From positions 12,932,170-12,996,169 of the forward strand of contig OX637361.1 of the NCBI GenBank assembly GCA_951799405.1: a stretch of DNA of 64,000 nucleotides, in the 5' to 3' direction. This document shows positions 1 to 11,600 of this stretch, one piece after another (within the stretch, counting starts at the first letter, position 1; the number at the start of each line of letters is the position of its first letter). The notes under the pieces are model-generated. The model had not been told where the DNA came from, made no database searches, and was given only the letters and a program-made list of their open reading frames with translations. Both the position numbers and the translations under genes were made by a program. The stretch is from Agapetus fuscipes (taxonomy: Eukaryota; Arthropoda; Insecta; Trichoptera; Glossosomatidae).

Positions 1-326
1 TTTATAGATTATAGATTTTAAGCTAAGCCACAGTAACGAAAAAATATTTTTAAATTAATTTTACGCATGAAGACAATATATTTTTGACAGCCCTACTTAA
101 ATAGTTGAACACCTGCATCACAAATAATATTATAGTATGGAGACACACGAACTGGATGCCAAAATACTACAAAAGGTAGGTACGTACCTACTTGTTATAC
201 AATAATACATAATAATATTTCTTATTTCTTCGGGTAAAAACTTGAATTCCATTTTTATTTATAATATTCATTGATAATATTATAATCTTAGAATTCGTAA
301 TTTTTTTTCAAATGCGTGCAAAAGAT
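1..326. other. AT-rich stretch without a recognisable gene
   Basis: No coding exon or RNA gene is visible. The first bases resemble the TTATAGATT-type tail of the dispersed family called D in this annotation, so the window may begin at the edge of a D copy. Confidence 0.4.
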
Positions 327-836
327 CGGTCTGTAGTCTAGTTGTCTAACGCTTCCAACTCATAATCGGAAGGTCATAAGTTCAATTTTCGGTGGAGCAC
401 AGAACGAAACTAAGCTACACATATTGTGTAACTTCTTGCCTGCGTTGTCCCATGTGGCGATTCCGAACCTTTTTATTTTTACAGGTAAGGGGGGCAGATT
501 TACACCAACCACTTCAGTTGAAGTGGGGGTTTTTCAGCTCCCGAGGGGGCTGGTTCTCATTTCTTGTCAAGGCTGATCGAACCCTTGCTCTTGGCATGGA
601 ATGCAAGCATTCTACCAATTGAGCGATCGACCATTTTACGAGCTTGGTCGTCGTCGCTACAAAGCGCCAGTTGTCAAGCAAGACCCAGTTGCTGTAAAGC
701 TGGATGGACCTTAGGTGACCGGTCATTGGTAAAGGTGTATGAATTTTTCAACCCAGCGAAGAGCAAATTTGAAAATATAAATGGAATATTTTTTGTGCTC
801 CGCCGGGATTCGAACTCACAACCTTCCATTCAGGCC
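327..836 (-). repeat. tRNA-derived SINE-A head (327-400, +) followed by composite SINE-A/B copy (401-836, -)
   Basis: Bases 327-400 are the tRNA-like head of SINE-A in + orientation, ending at the GGTGGAGCACA motif. From 401 to 836 a composite SINE runs on -: the B tail (TACACATATTGTG), the B tRNA head (box near 600-640) and the A body ending at a degenerate B box near 815. The A/B junction reads as in the copies at 20688, 57113 and 57806. Confidence 0.7.
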
Positions 837-2100
837 CATTGGGAGCTTGGAAACCTAATATAAGGGTATCGCCGTCGAAATCTGTACCTTTTGTCTTGTG
901 CGTGTGTCCCCTAATGATTTTCAGCTTTTTCATAAAAACTGGTGATCTCTACTGAATTCTAAAATTATCAGAGTAAAGTAAATGAAAAGCGTATCGAAAT
1001 ACAAAAAAAAACTGCAAAAAGCATTAAGTGGCGATGTAATTAAAAAATAAAACAAAATCGCCTTTTTTCCATTCCCATTCAAATTTTATATTATGTCCGC
1101 AACTCGTTTTTGACCCTTTGATGATATGATCAAAATAGTCAAACGTTTGTTGAGTATTTTTGCATATGGCCGACTGTGTCCATGCCTCGTATAGTTATAT
1201 AGTTGCAGTGTCTATACGACATGGCTCGGAATTTTTATACATATACAGCTGATGTATTTATACATGAGCCCATTGGTCGGACATGAAGTAAACTGTTTTA
1301 TCCTCACTGTTGGCCAAAATATCGCAATTGGGGACACCAGCGCCATCTGTGTAACAAATAAAACAATAAACAAATAGAGAATTACAATAATTATTTAAAA
1401 ATTAGGTGTTTAAGTTAAAGAAATGAAACTTTTACGAAAATAATTAAAAACACTTCTTTCATTTAATCGCGATGTGATGTTTGCGGAAAATTACTCGGAG
1501 GAACTTAAAACGCGTACGAAAAAAACTTACGTAAATACGTTTTCAAAAAAATTAATAACTCAGTAACTAAGTAAGTAATGAATTTTCGGAAGTCGTGGTA
1601 ATTTAGCTGAATACATACTCTATCATTAAATTGTATATTTGGTTTTGAAATATTAAGAAAAGAAACGTGAGTCGCCTTGGAAAATGAGCCTTTTTAAATT
1701 GGTTTTTTGCATATTTCCAGCTGACTTGAAGGAAAAAAAAAATAAAAAAAATATTTTCATTGTTTTTAAATATATATAAAGACAACCGTATATTTATTTT
1801 TTTGAACAGCCAAAGTTGTTTGGGTCTCAAATCCCCCTTATGAAAGTGACCTAAATATTGTCAATACTTCAAATCACTTCAAAATAATAATCGCCAAAGG
1901 CAGATTTTCTATCGTCCTGATGACAAAAAAAAAAGAAAAAAAAAACCTTTTATTTTTAATTACAGAACACACAAACGAAGCTTTTTATTAGGGCTTAAAT
2001 TATACACGACAAATAAACAACACTCGAACAAAGCAAAGAGAGGAACAAAAATACATCAGTGGAGATAAATGTCGACCCGCACAATCATGGAACACAAATA
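837..2100. other. AT-rich intergenic DNA, nothing recognised
   Basis: Only short open frames without family resemblance are present. Long A/T runs dominate, and no splice-bounded exon, RNA gene or transposon end was found. Confidence 0.4.
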
Positions 2101-2267
2101 CAGTGGAACCTCTCATAACGAGGATAATTCGCTCCAGAATCTCGCTCGCTATGTGAGACACCCGTTAAGCAAAACTAATTTTCCCATATAAACCAATGTA
2201 AAACACGATAATGCATTCCTTGCGATTTTTTTTACGTTTATTTAAATAAAATTACATGCTTATAAAT

Positions 2268-2500
2268 TGCTGGAGTGATGTTTTCCGGGACCTGTTGCCG
2301 TGGTCTGTGGGAGCTGGAGCTTCCGGACGTTTCGCCCATTTCTACGATGTGCTTCTTCAGCGTGAAGTATGATGATGAAGATGATCTTAATGATAACTGT
2401 GAGGCGAAATGGGCGAAACGTCCGGAAGCTCCAGCTCCCACAGACCACGGCAACAGATCCCGGAAAACATCACTCCAGCATCATCAGCCGGCCGTGTAAG
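2268..2500. repeat. Foldback MITE, family E
   Basis: The left arm (GGAGTGATGTTTTCCGGGA onward) is repeated inverted at 2400-2478, giving arms of about 80 bp around a GATGATGAAGATGATC centre. A related copy lies at 33785-34400. The right end was split by the MITE at 2501-2781 and resumes at GCCTAAAACT. Confidence 0.7.
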
Positions 2501-2781
2501 GGGCCGTCCATAAATTACGTCATCGATTTTGGCCGATTTTCGACCCCCCCCCCCCTTACAATCATCCTATAGTCATTATCTAATGACCTACCCCCCCTCT
2601 TGCTGTAATAATGGATGAGCCTAATAATTAATAATGTTATATTACTCACATAATATTTTGTATATTTTGTAGAAATTGGTATTTACAAGAACGACGTCAC
2701 TTTTGGTACTCGTACATCATTTGCCATCATCCGCAGACCCCCCCCCCCTTAATGCGAATGACGTAATATATGGACAGCCCC
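2501..2781. repeat. MITE with GGGGCYGTCCATA termini
   Basis: The termini GGGCCGTCCATAAATTACGT and (inverted) GGGGCTGTCCATATATTACGT face each other. TAAG is duplicated on both sides (2497-2500 and 2782-2785). The interior contains C-runs and no ORF. Confidence 0.7.
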
Positions 2782-2912
2782 TAAGCCTAAAACTGCTTAT
2801 AAATTGTTAATGATCGTAACAACCTGGCTAAAAACATTTTTGAAAAATCGATACTAGTTTATTATTCATTTATGACAAATAATTAATAATTTCTTTGTTA
2901 CTTTAAAGCTGT

Positions 2913-3113
2913 CTAGAGACATTGTTTTAGCCGGCTCTTTAAAATTTGGTGAAAATGTGACACAAAATTATCATTGAATAAATTTGCAGCACGCATAGCC
3001 ACCTCCTTAATATGATGATGCTTCTCAATGTACCATGAAACAGTTCTCCATGCTTTGAGCATTTCTCTTATTGCTCCAGAAGATTGTTGCTCTGCTACTT
3101 CCTCTTCCTCCAC
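2913..3113 (-). pseudogene. Tigger/pogo transposase C-terminal remnant
   Basis: A 66-codon open segment rich in Glu, Ala and His (key stretches EEEEVAEQQSS and AIREMLKAWR) resembles the helical C-terminal end of CENP-B/Tigger-type transposases. The DDE core and DNA-binding domain are missing. The call rests mainly on its position inside the TIR-bounded element. Confidence 0.4.
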
Positions 3114-3436
3114 TCACAAACTCTTATTCATAACTTCTTGCTGTGAAATACGATCCAACTACATAAGCTCGTAATGCGAAATGTTGTTCGTTACGGGAGC
3201 AATTTTTCACTTTTTTTTTGCTCTTTTGCGAATTGCTTGTTATGAGAGGTTCCACTGTACAAAAGAAAAATGGGAGGAGGGAGAGGGGTACCAGGACAAG
3301 AAAACTCTCAAATTAATTACTATAATGAGATAAGGGATGTTGTACAGGCTCTCAGATCAAGATAAACAGCTAAATATACCCATTGTTGCTCCCATAGCCA
3401 ATTCCCCTTCCCACATGCGCTAGGCCTGTGGGCTAC

Positions 3437-3580
<144 letters not shown>

Positions 3581-3721
3581 GACAGGCTATTTGATGTTGA
3601 ATTTCTGTTAGAATTGATAGGCTGAACGATCACTGATCAGCTATGACGCTGTTTGTTTGCAGCTGAAGGACGTCAAGAGCTCCTTCTGAGAATCAGATTA
3701 TCTGCGAATTCTCTAATACTT

Positions 3722-4460
3722 ACTAATAATAATAATAAATAACACTTGTATAGCGCCTTTTCGTGACTACGTCACTGCAAAGGCGCTTTGTAATAGTCTT
3801 TGAAAAAATGAGTTTTGAGCCCTTTTCTAAAAGCTGCCTCAGTCTTCAGCTCCCTGAGGGTCGCAGGAAGAGAATTCCAAGCCGTCGGAGCAGCAACGAT
3901 AAAGGCTCGGTCACCAAACACCGTCCTTGTGGTTCTGCGCGGCAGCTGGAGCCGACTTTTATTCGAGTCCCTGGATCTGAGTGTCTGTCCGCGGGTAGTA
4001 ACATCCATTTTGGTGACCAGTTCAGACAGGTAGTGAGGTGCTGTTCCATTTAGTATTCTAAAGGTGAGTACACACAGCTTGTACTGTATCCTCTGGAAAA
4101 CCGGAAGCCAGTGAAGTTCGAATAGAAGGGGCGTTATGTGGCAAAATTTGGACTGACCAAATATAAGCCTCGCTGCTGCATTCTGAACCGACTGCAGTCT
4201 CTTCAGTTGCTTCTTGGGCTGGGAAGCGAATATTGAGTTACAGTAATCAAGTTTACTGATGACAAAAGAGTTCACCATGGACTTGATGGCATCTGTGGGG
4301 AGACATCTTTTAATGGAGTACAGCTGCCGTAGCCCAAAAAAAACTGTTCTAACAGTCTTGCTGACGTGTTCTTCTATACTCAGACAGCGGTCTATTTCTA
4401 CACCAAGAAGTCTTACGCTTGTTGAAGGAAATATCTCACTCACATTAAAAGGAAATACTC
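3722..4460 (-). pseudogene. CR1/jockey-like LINE, 3' end of ORF2 (5'-truncated)
   Basis: About 223 codons on - encode the C-terminal part of a non-LTR reverse transcriptase. Typical features are LLGVEID, the SKLDYCNSIF block, LQSVQNAAARLI, HITPLLFELHWLPV and a terminal WNSLPATLRE segment before the stop. The endonuclease and catalytic RT core are absent. On the element's strand it ends in a TTATTATTATT-type tail (3722-3745), as CR1-like elements do. It is a dead-on-arrival copy, although this segment remains open. Confidence 0.85.
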
Positions 4461-4999
4461 ATAGCTCACATTATCATGTAGCATGTGTGAATGGAAGCAA
4501 AATGAGCAATTATGTAATACTCGTGAAGGAAATCAATAAGCCTAATCTAAATCTAAGCTGCAAAGATATGTATAATTTGACATTCATTGATAACGCCAAG
4601 TTTGGCTTTACCATGTGATGCGTGTGGGGAGGATTTTTGAACCGCGCTGGTTCTCCATAAACCGCGTTCGAGCGAACTGCCCAGCAAATCTGCCCAGGCA
4701 GCTAACCAAAGGAGCAAGGGGATAGGAATCACGGAATTAAATTCAGGACTCACCTTGATCTCCAATGGATGGCTTCTTCGCGGAGTACTGGTCGCGTTTT
4801 TTTGTGTGTTTCTCCTTCGTTCGCGCGCGATGTGAGTAGGTACTGTAGACAAGTCTGTCCACTGCCGCGTTCGCACAAGTACTGAAGCTGGAGACTGGTG
4901 ATTGGGTAAATTGGATAGGTCAGATTATAGGCACAAGGACAAAGGATTTTATGGCCAGCTACCCATAACAAGCCTACCTAACAATCCGCCCAAACATTC

Positions 5000-5200
5000 A
5001 TTTTAAATGCATTCCCACAAGCAGAGTGTAGACATGCATAATTTCGCGCTTACACATGCCGCATGTGGACCTACAATATAAAAAAACCCAACTCTTGCCG
5101 ACCTTCCTTGAAGCAGGGGTGACATTGGCAAAGTGAACCATTTTTTACAGTATGGGTGGTCAGCCGCATATCAACCTATCAGTCAAGGAATAATCTATAA
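5000..5200 (-). repeat. Dispersed repeat, family D
   Basis: This copy has the D landmarks GCCGCATGTGGACCTACAATATAAAAA, a GGGGTGACATTGGCAAAGTGAACC block and GTGGTCAGCCGCAT before ACCTATCAGTCAAGGA. D copies usually end in a (TTAGA)n or (TTATAGA)n tail, which makes - the likely sense strand here. The family looks like a SINE but its promoter boxes are weak. Confidence 0.75.
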
Positions 5201-5408
5201 TCTAATTTTTGCAGAGATAAAAGTAAATGAGCATGTAAAATACATGAAAGTGTATTGAAGGGAAAAAATCTAACACTCAATTAATATAACAGTGCCTAAA
5301 CATGTGAACAATGTGACCTCTTCTTGCAGTGAAAGTGCAATGACGTAAGCAGATTACAGTTGGTGACCTCACAGAGGACAGTGGACAAGTGAAGTGAATC
5401 AGTTCATC

Positions 5409-5635
5409 ATGTCTACGGATGTGTTTAACCTGTCGCTGGTGCTGCCCCCCCTTCTGCTGCCCCCTGCGGCCTCCCCTCCCCCAGGGGGGCATGACTACAC
5501 CCCCTACTCCCAGAGACCAGAGACATACATAGTGCCCGTGGTGTTTGCAGTGATCTTCGTGTTCGGCGTGCTGGGCAACGGCACGCTGGTGGTGGTGTTT
5601 ATCAGACACAGGGCCATGAGGAACATCCCCAACAT
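5409..5635 (+). CDS. CCHa-R: CCHamide receptor coding exon 1 (N-terminus and TM1)
   Basis: The exon encodes a proline-rich extracellular N-terminus of about 40 residues (starting [10 protein letters not shown]) and TM1 ending [12 protein letters not shown]. One Asn-Leu-Ser site near the start could be glycosylated. It ends AACAT|GTGAGT in phase 2, and exon 2 supplies the last base of the Ile codon. Confidence 0.93.
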
Positions 5636-8600
5636 GTGAGTACTCCCGCAACAACCATATATATAATCTATAATCTAAGTTGCAAATATATATTAACATT
5701 AAAATCTCATATTAAATACATGCCCACAAACAAGCACGTGTAGTTTGCGCTTACAAATGCTGAATGTGTACATACAAATAAAATCCAAACCTCAAATAAA
5801 CATTTGAATGTAATCTGTAATCTGTAATCTAAGTTGCAAGGATATATTAATTTAAAGCTAGGTTCAATAGGTTCAACTCGCCACATGCGACCCCTTCGGG
5901 GATAACGCGGCAAGAAGTTACACTATATGTGTAGCTTAGTTGCGTTGCGTTGCGTTGCGTTAAAGCTCTCAGATGTATGCCCACAAACCAACACGTGTAG
6001 TTCGCGCTTACAAATGCTGAATGTGTACTTACTAATAAAATCCAAATCTCAAATGAACATAAGCCCCACAACTTTTGCCGACCTTCCCTGGCACAGAGGT
6101 GACATTGGCAAAGTGAACCTTTTTTTTTACAGTATGGGTGGTCAGCCTCATACCAACCTATAAAAATAACAAAACCTTAAAAAGAAATCTATATAAAAAA
6201 AAAGTCAAAAATTTCCTATGCAAAAAATGTAGCAAATTAATAAACCAACATTAGAAATCAAAACAGTGTTTATAAGTTAAAAGTGTTGTTTATTTAAAAT
6301 AACAAACCAAAAATTAGAAATCAATATTGCAGATGACAATACAAAATCAATGTGGAAGTCTAGAAAAATGTTGTGCTTGACAAATTCAAATTCCCCAACT
6401 AAATAATTATTTTGCTTACCATATTTACCTACATATTTGATCCAAGATTATTTTTTCAATAGGGAAGTATCACATATTTTTTTCATTGTATAAAATGGTA
6501 GAATACATTTTTTTAATTGCATCTGCTTTTTTTAAAAAAATATATCTTGATTCGTTTTTAAACTAAAGCTCTTTAAAATTAGCGTATTCTCGATTTCCGG
6601 AAAAAAGGTCATTTTGTTTATTTAGGCAGATATGACGGCGATGCATTTTCGGAGTGTAGGTATCGGCGGGCCCAGTAGCGAATCTTGACGTCATTTTGAC
6701 GTCAAGATTCGCGAAGTCGAACGCGCTGTGTTTTGACGCGACTAAAATTCTCCACATTTTATTTTTGAAAATTATCAATGATATTTTTATTTTTACTACA
6801 CAAAAAATATATGGTTGTGATCCTTGAAATGTACTCTACAGAACCATATTATTTTCAACCGTTTTCCCTACCACTGCAACTACCCTATTCTAAAATCCCC
6901 AACACTTGTAGACATCGACATGTAGGTTGGCGCTCTGTTAGCCAGGGGGAGGGAGGGGATCCTGTTGTCATGGGTTTCATATATAGCCGAACAAGGAGTA
7001 ACGGTTATCATGCTTCCTTGGTAGCAGATATAATTGTAGCAATTATGAATCTGGGAACGCAGTCCTCATAGCTGATTGTGAAGATGACCTCCAAAGACTC
7101 CTACACAAATTCCACATATCGGCGCAACAATTCAACATGAAAATTTCCATAGAAAAGACAAAAAGCATGGTAACTTCAAAACAGCCAGTACGATGCAAAC
7201 TTGTAGTAGACAATAAGACAATAGAACAAGTGATGCGATTCAAATACCTAGGCGTTGAAGTATCAAGCAGGAGTGACCTTTACGAAGAAGTCTCGGAACA
7301 AGCAAATAAAGCTGTCGTTGTAGCTGGATGCTTGCGTACTACTGTATGGAGAAACGAACACATGCTGAAAGAAAGTAAAATGAAGATATACAAGACCTGC
7401 GTTAGACCGATAATGACATACGGTATCGAAACCAGAGCCGACACCACGAGAACGAAGAGTCTCCTACGAACCACCGAAATGAAAACTCTCCGCCCTATCG
7501 CAGGATTGCCCATGCGAGACAGAATACGAAATTCCGAAATTCGGAGGATCTGTGATGTCGAGGATGTCGTGCGATGGGGTAGAAACAGAAGACGTTACTG
7601 GAGAGATCACGTCAAAAGAATGGATCCGGTGAGAATGGGGAAAATAGCGGCAGACGAGATACCATCAACCAGCAGACCCCCTGGACGACCACCAAAGAGG
7701 TGGAAGGACAGCTGGACATCCACGTCCCAGGAGTGAACCCGAGAATAAACAGGACCTAGTCCTAAAACAAGCTGAAGAAGAAGAAGAAGATGAATCTGGG
7801 TCATTTAATTTGTGACCTTAGGTTGTACTACAAAACATTGTGATTTCTTCAATATGTAATTATTCTGTCTTCTGTTACTGTTACTGTATCATTCCGTTCT
7901 ACTAGGGGTGGCCGGTACCTCCGCAGATGCATCTCCACTTTTTTCTGTCCTTGCATACGTCTCTTCAACATTCATCACTTTCTTCATACATACTCTTCTC
8001 TTATTCCCACACTGCAGCTTCCAGTCTTTCGCAATCTCATTTATTTAGTCTATCCATTCCTTCCTCGGTCATCACCTTCCATACTTTCCTCTGTACACTA
8101 CTTTCTTCGTTAGTCGTTCATCATCCATTCTTTCAAGACGTCCGAGCCATCTCATTGTGTTTTTTTGTACTTTCATTCTTAAATTCTCTTTTATACCACA
8201 CTCGTTCGTCACCCAATCATTGCGGACTCTATCATTCAGTGTCTTTCCAGTCTCAGGTAAGCCATTTCAATCGTACATACTTTACTCAACACGCATTCGT
8301 TAATTGTCCACGCCTCACTTCCATACATCAATGTCGGTAAAAAATATGCCATTGTGTGCCGCCAATCTCATAGGCATCCTAATTAAGCTTAATGGTTTGT
8401 TGGCTTCAATGTTTGTGTAACTCCTGCAGATTATGACTGTCGACTGAGCTCAGGATTTTAATGTAGGAAGCCTATATAAGCTACAGCTCCCTCCTTTGAC
8501 CCGATAGCACAGTTTACAGAGTTTACAGCTCCGCGTCATGAAAGTTAGGGAGATGTTGGCGGGAACAACTTCACCAAATAATCAGATTACTCAAGTTGAT

Positions 8601-11600
8601 CTCTGTACTTTAATAATTAGTGTGGGAGACGCGTGGGACTACGACTCATATTTTATGAAAGACATTTATCTAGTCCCGCATGCTGTCTGGCTGTCCTGGC
8701 TTTTTCTCTTAGTCTAGTCTAATCTAATCTAAGTTGCAAAGATATCGATGGTTAAAAGGCAATAGGGCATAAGCGACGTTTTGATCAAAATTAGTTGTGA
8801 ATGCAATGTTACTTTAAAAATTCCGCTCTTTCTAATGCGCTAACTCCCATTGCTCTACGATGATTTGTGTTGTTGTTTATGACCAAGCAAACAACTGCGT
8901 TTTCGAAGTATGGTTTTAGTTTAACCGGCAAGATTTTGGCCTTTTTTGTCTTAAAGGCGCTTGTGACATAAAAAAACTCATAAAATCACATTAATAGGAA
9001 TGCCAATAAATGCCTTTGTTTTTTTTTACTTTAGAGTTTCTTTTATTTGAACGATATGATAAAAAAATAATAATGTTACAATAAAAATAAAGTTAAAATA
9101 AAGTTAAAAATAAAGTTACGCCATTTTTCTGCCATCTCAAACATTAAACTGCTCCCTTGAATATTTTTTTTTTTTTGCTTATTACTTTCTTTTAACCGTC
9201 GATATATACTTAATTCATTTCATCCAGAGTCACAACCTTCTTCATTCTCAAGTTCTCGGATATACAGTATAAGTGGCATATTTTGTTATACTCTTTCCCG
9301 TGAGTTAGTCCCCCTGGGTTAATCTCTGGCTGAGCTCAGACTGATATCCTCCCCAGTAAAAGTGAGAATATCCCACTCTGTTTACTTTTCAGCTCAGAGT
9401 ATATTTGCGAAACGTTAATTTATTTGTTCGAACTCTCCATTTGAAAAATACGTTCAGTTTTTCATTTTCTCGGCAAATTTAAATTAAAAAAACAAAAACA
9501 GGGCCGCATTGTTATTCCCCTTGTAAATTAACCACGCCCCGTGCGGACCTGCTTTATTTTCCCCTTCACAGTCCTGCCCTTTACATATTTTGCCGCCAAA
9601 ACAAAGCAATGGCGACTTGACAGCTGATGCAGAGATTAAATTATATATTTTTGCGCTGTCAAATTAACAGAATCCAATTTTTCAAAAAGAAAAAATTTCG
9701 AAAAACAATCATCACCTTTAAAAACAAACTAAGTCTAGTGACGTCACTGGGAGGAGGGATTATTAAGATGGGACAGTTTATTGGGTCATCAAAAGGTCCA
9801 TCCAGCCTTACAGCAACTGGGTCTTGCTTGAGAATTGGCGGATTATAGCGACGACCAAGCTCGTAAAAAGTCCGGTCGACAGCTCAGTTGGTGGAATGCT
9901 TGCATTCCATGCCGAGAGCAAGGGCTCGATCTCCACCGAGGGTGTCAGAAATGATTTTCCGTTTATGCCCGTCGCTTAAGCCCTTTTTCCTTTCAAACGT
10001 CGATATCTTTAGACCGGTCACTGAAGGTCCATCCAGCCTTTCAGCAATTGGGTCTTGCTTGAGAATTGGCGCTTTCTATGGTGACGTCCAAGCTTGCAGA
10101 GGACTCTTTAGGTGTGATATACACAAAAACAGCGCTCACCAAATAAATCATCCTAATATTATTAAGTTTTTGCTTGACTTATAGGTTGGTATGAGGCTGA
10201 CCACCCACAAAAAAGGCATTATGGTATTATAGCATTTGTAAGCGCGAACTACACGTGTTTGTTTGTGGGCATACATCTGAGAGCTTTGAATGAATATATC
10301 CTTGCAACTAAGATTATAGATTATAGATGGTATGTGTTATAATTGGGTGTCGAAACACAAAATAGATTTGTACAAAATAGCCTCTTTTCGTATGACTACA
10401 CCACTGCAACGTTTGACAGGACTGTGACAATAGTGGAAGATAGTATGTATCAATGCAGTAAGTTAGTTTCTGCTCCTCTGTGTTATTACTCAATGAACAA
10501 GCCGCAACTTCAATAAGAACTTCCCTTATCTATAAATGTCACTGGCGCCATCTGCGCATGCTCCCCAGCATCACAAGAAGAAGACGAAGAAAAATTCCAG
10601 TTAATGGAAAATTAATTGGTCACGTTGCGTTGTTAGCACAGCTGGGATCGAACCCAGAACCTTTGTCTGGAAATAACAAGCTCTTAACAATGTTCATTAT
10701 AATATATATAGAAGTGTGTACTCACCAAAAATACCGCAGGCGCCGTGACGTCACTTGTAGCGAGACTCCACTTGTCGGTAGAATGACATTATTGTTGACA
10801 GATTTTTTTAAAACTATTTTTAAACAGTTTGTCTAAGCACTTTTTATTAACTCCTGTAAGTACACATTCAGCATTTGTAAGCGCGAACTACACGTGTTTG
10901 TTTGTGCACATACATGTTATGCGGCTGACCACCCATACTGTAAAAAAAAATTGGTTCACTTTGCCAATGTCACCCCTGTTTCAGGGAAGGACGGCAAGAG
11001 TTGCAAGGCTTATGTTCATTTGAGATTGGGTTCTTATATTGTAGGTCCACATGCGGCATGTGTTAGCGCGAAATTATACATATCTGCTTGTGGGAATGCA
11101 TTTAATATAAATGATATATATCTTTGCAGCTTAGATTAGATTAGATTAGACATACATCTGAGAGCTTTAAAAGAATATATCCTTGCAACTTATACATTAT
11201 AGATTACCTGAGTACGAGTTGCAAAACTTGAGCAAAATAAAGTTTACGGAAAGTATTAAAGAGTGGTTTTCCTCAAAATCTGCCGTTTTTGTTTGTTTGA
11301 ACTTGATTTTCTTCATCACTGTAACTCTTTTTCTAAGACCATAAAGTGTAAGAAACAAAAACGGCAGATTTTGGGAGAAATCACTCTTTAACATTTTCCG
11401 TAAACTTTACTTTTCTCAAGTTTTGCAACTCGTACTAAGGGTACAGACCACGGCTATAAAGCCCGAAAAAAGTGATTGTTGTGTCAACAAGAACCGGCCG
11501 TGAAAGCTTCAATGCACAATTATTTTTAAATAGTTTGTAATGCACTTTTTGTTAACTCCTTGATGACTGAATGTTAACTCAGAGTACACTCACATAATAT

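Larger units (their letters stand above)
2101..3257 (-). mobile_element. Tigger/pogo-like DNA transposon relic
   Basis: The ends are matching inverted repeats beginning CAGTGGAACCTCTCATAAC, and TA lies on both sides (2099-2100 and 3258-3259), as expected for the Tc1/mariner superfamily. CAGTGGAACCTC is close to the Tigger/pogo terminal sequence. The interior keeps only a transposase C-terminal piece on - (2913-3113) and has been invaded by a foldback element (from 2268) and a 281-bp MITE (2501-2781). It is non-autonomous. Confidence 0.75.
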
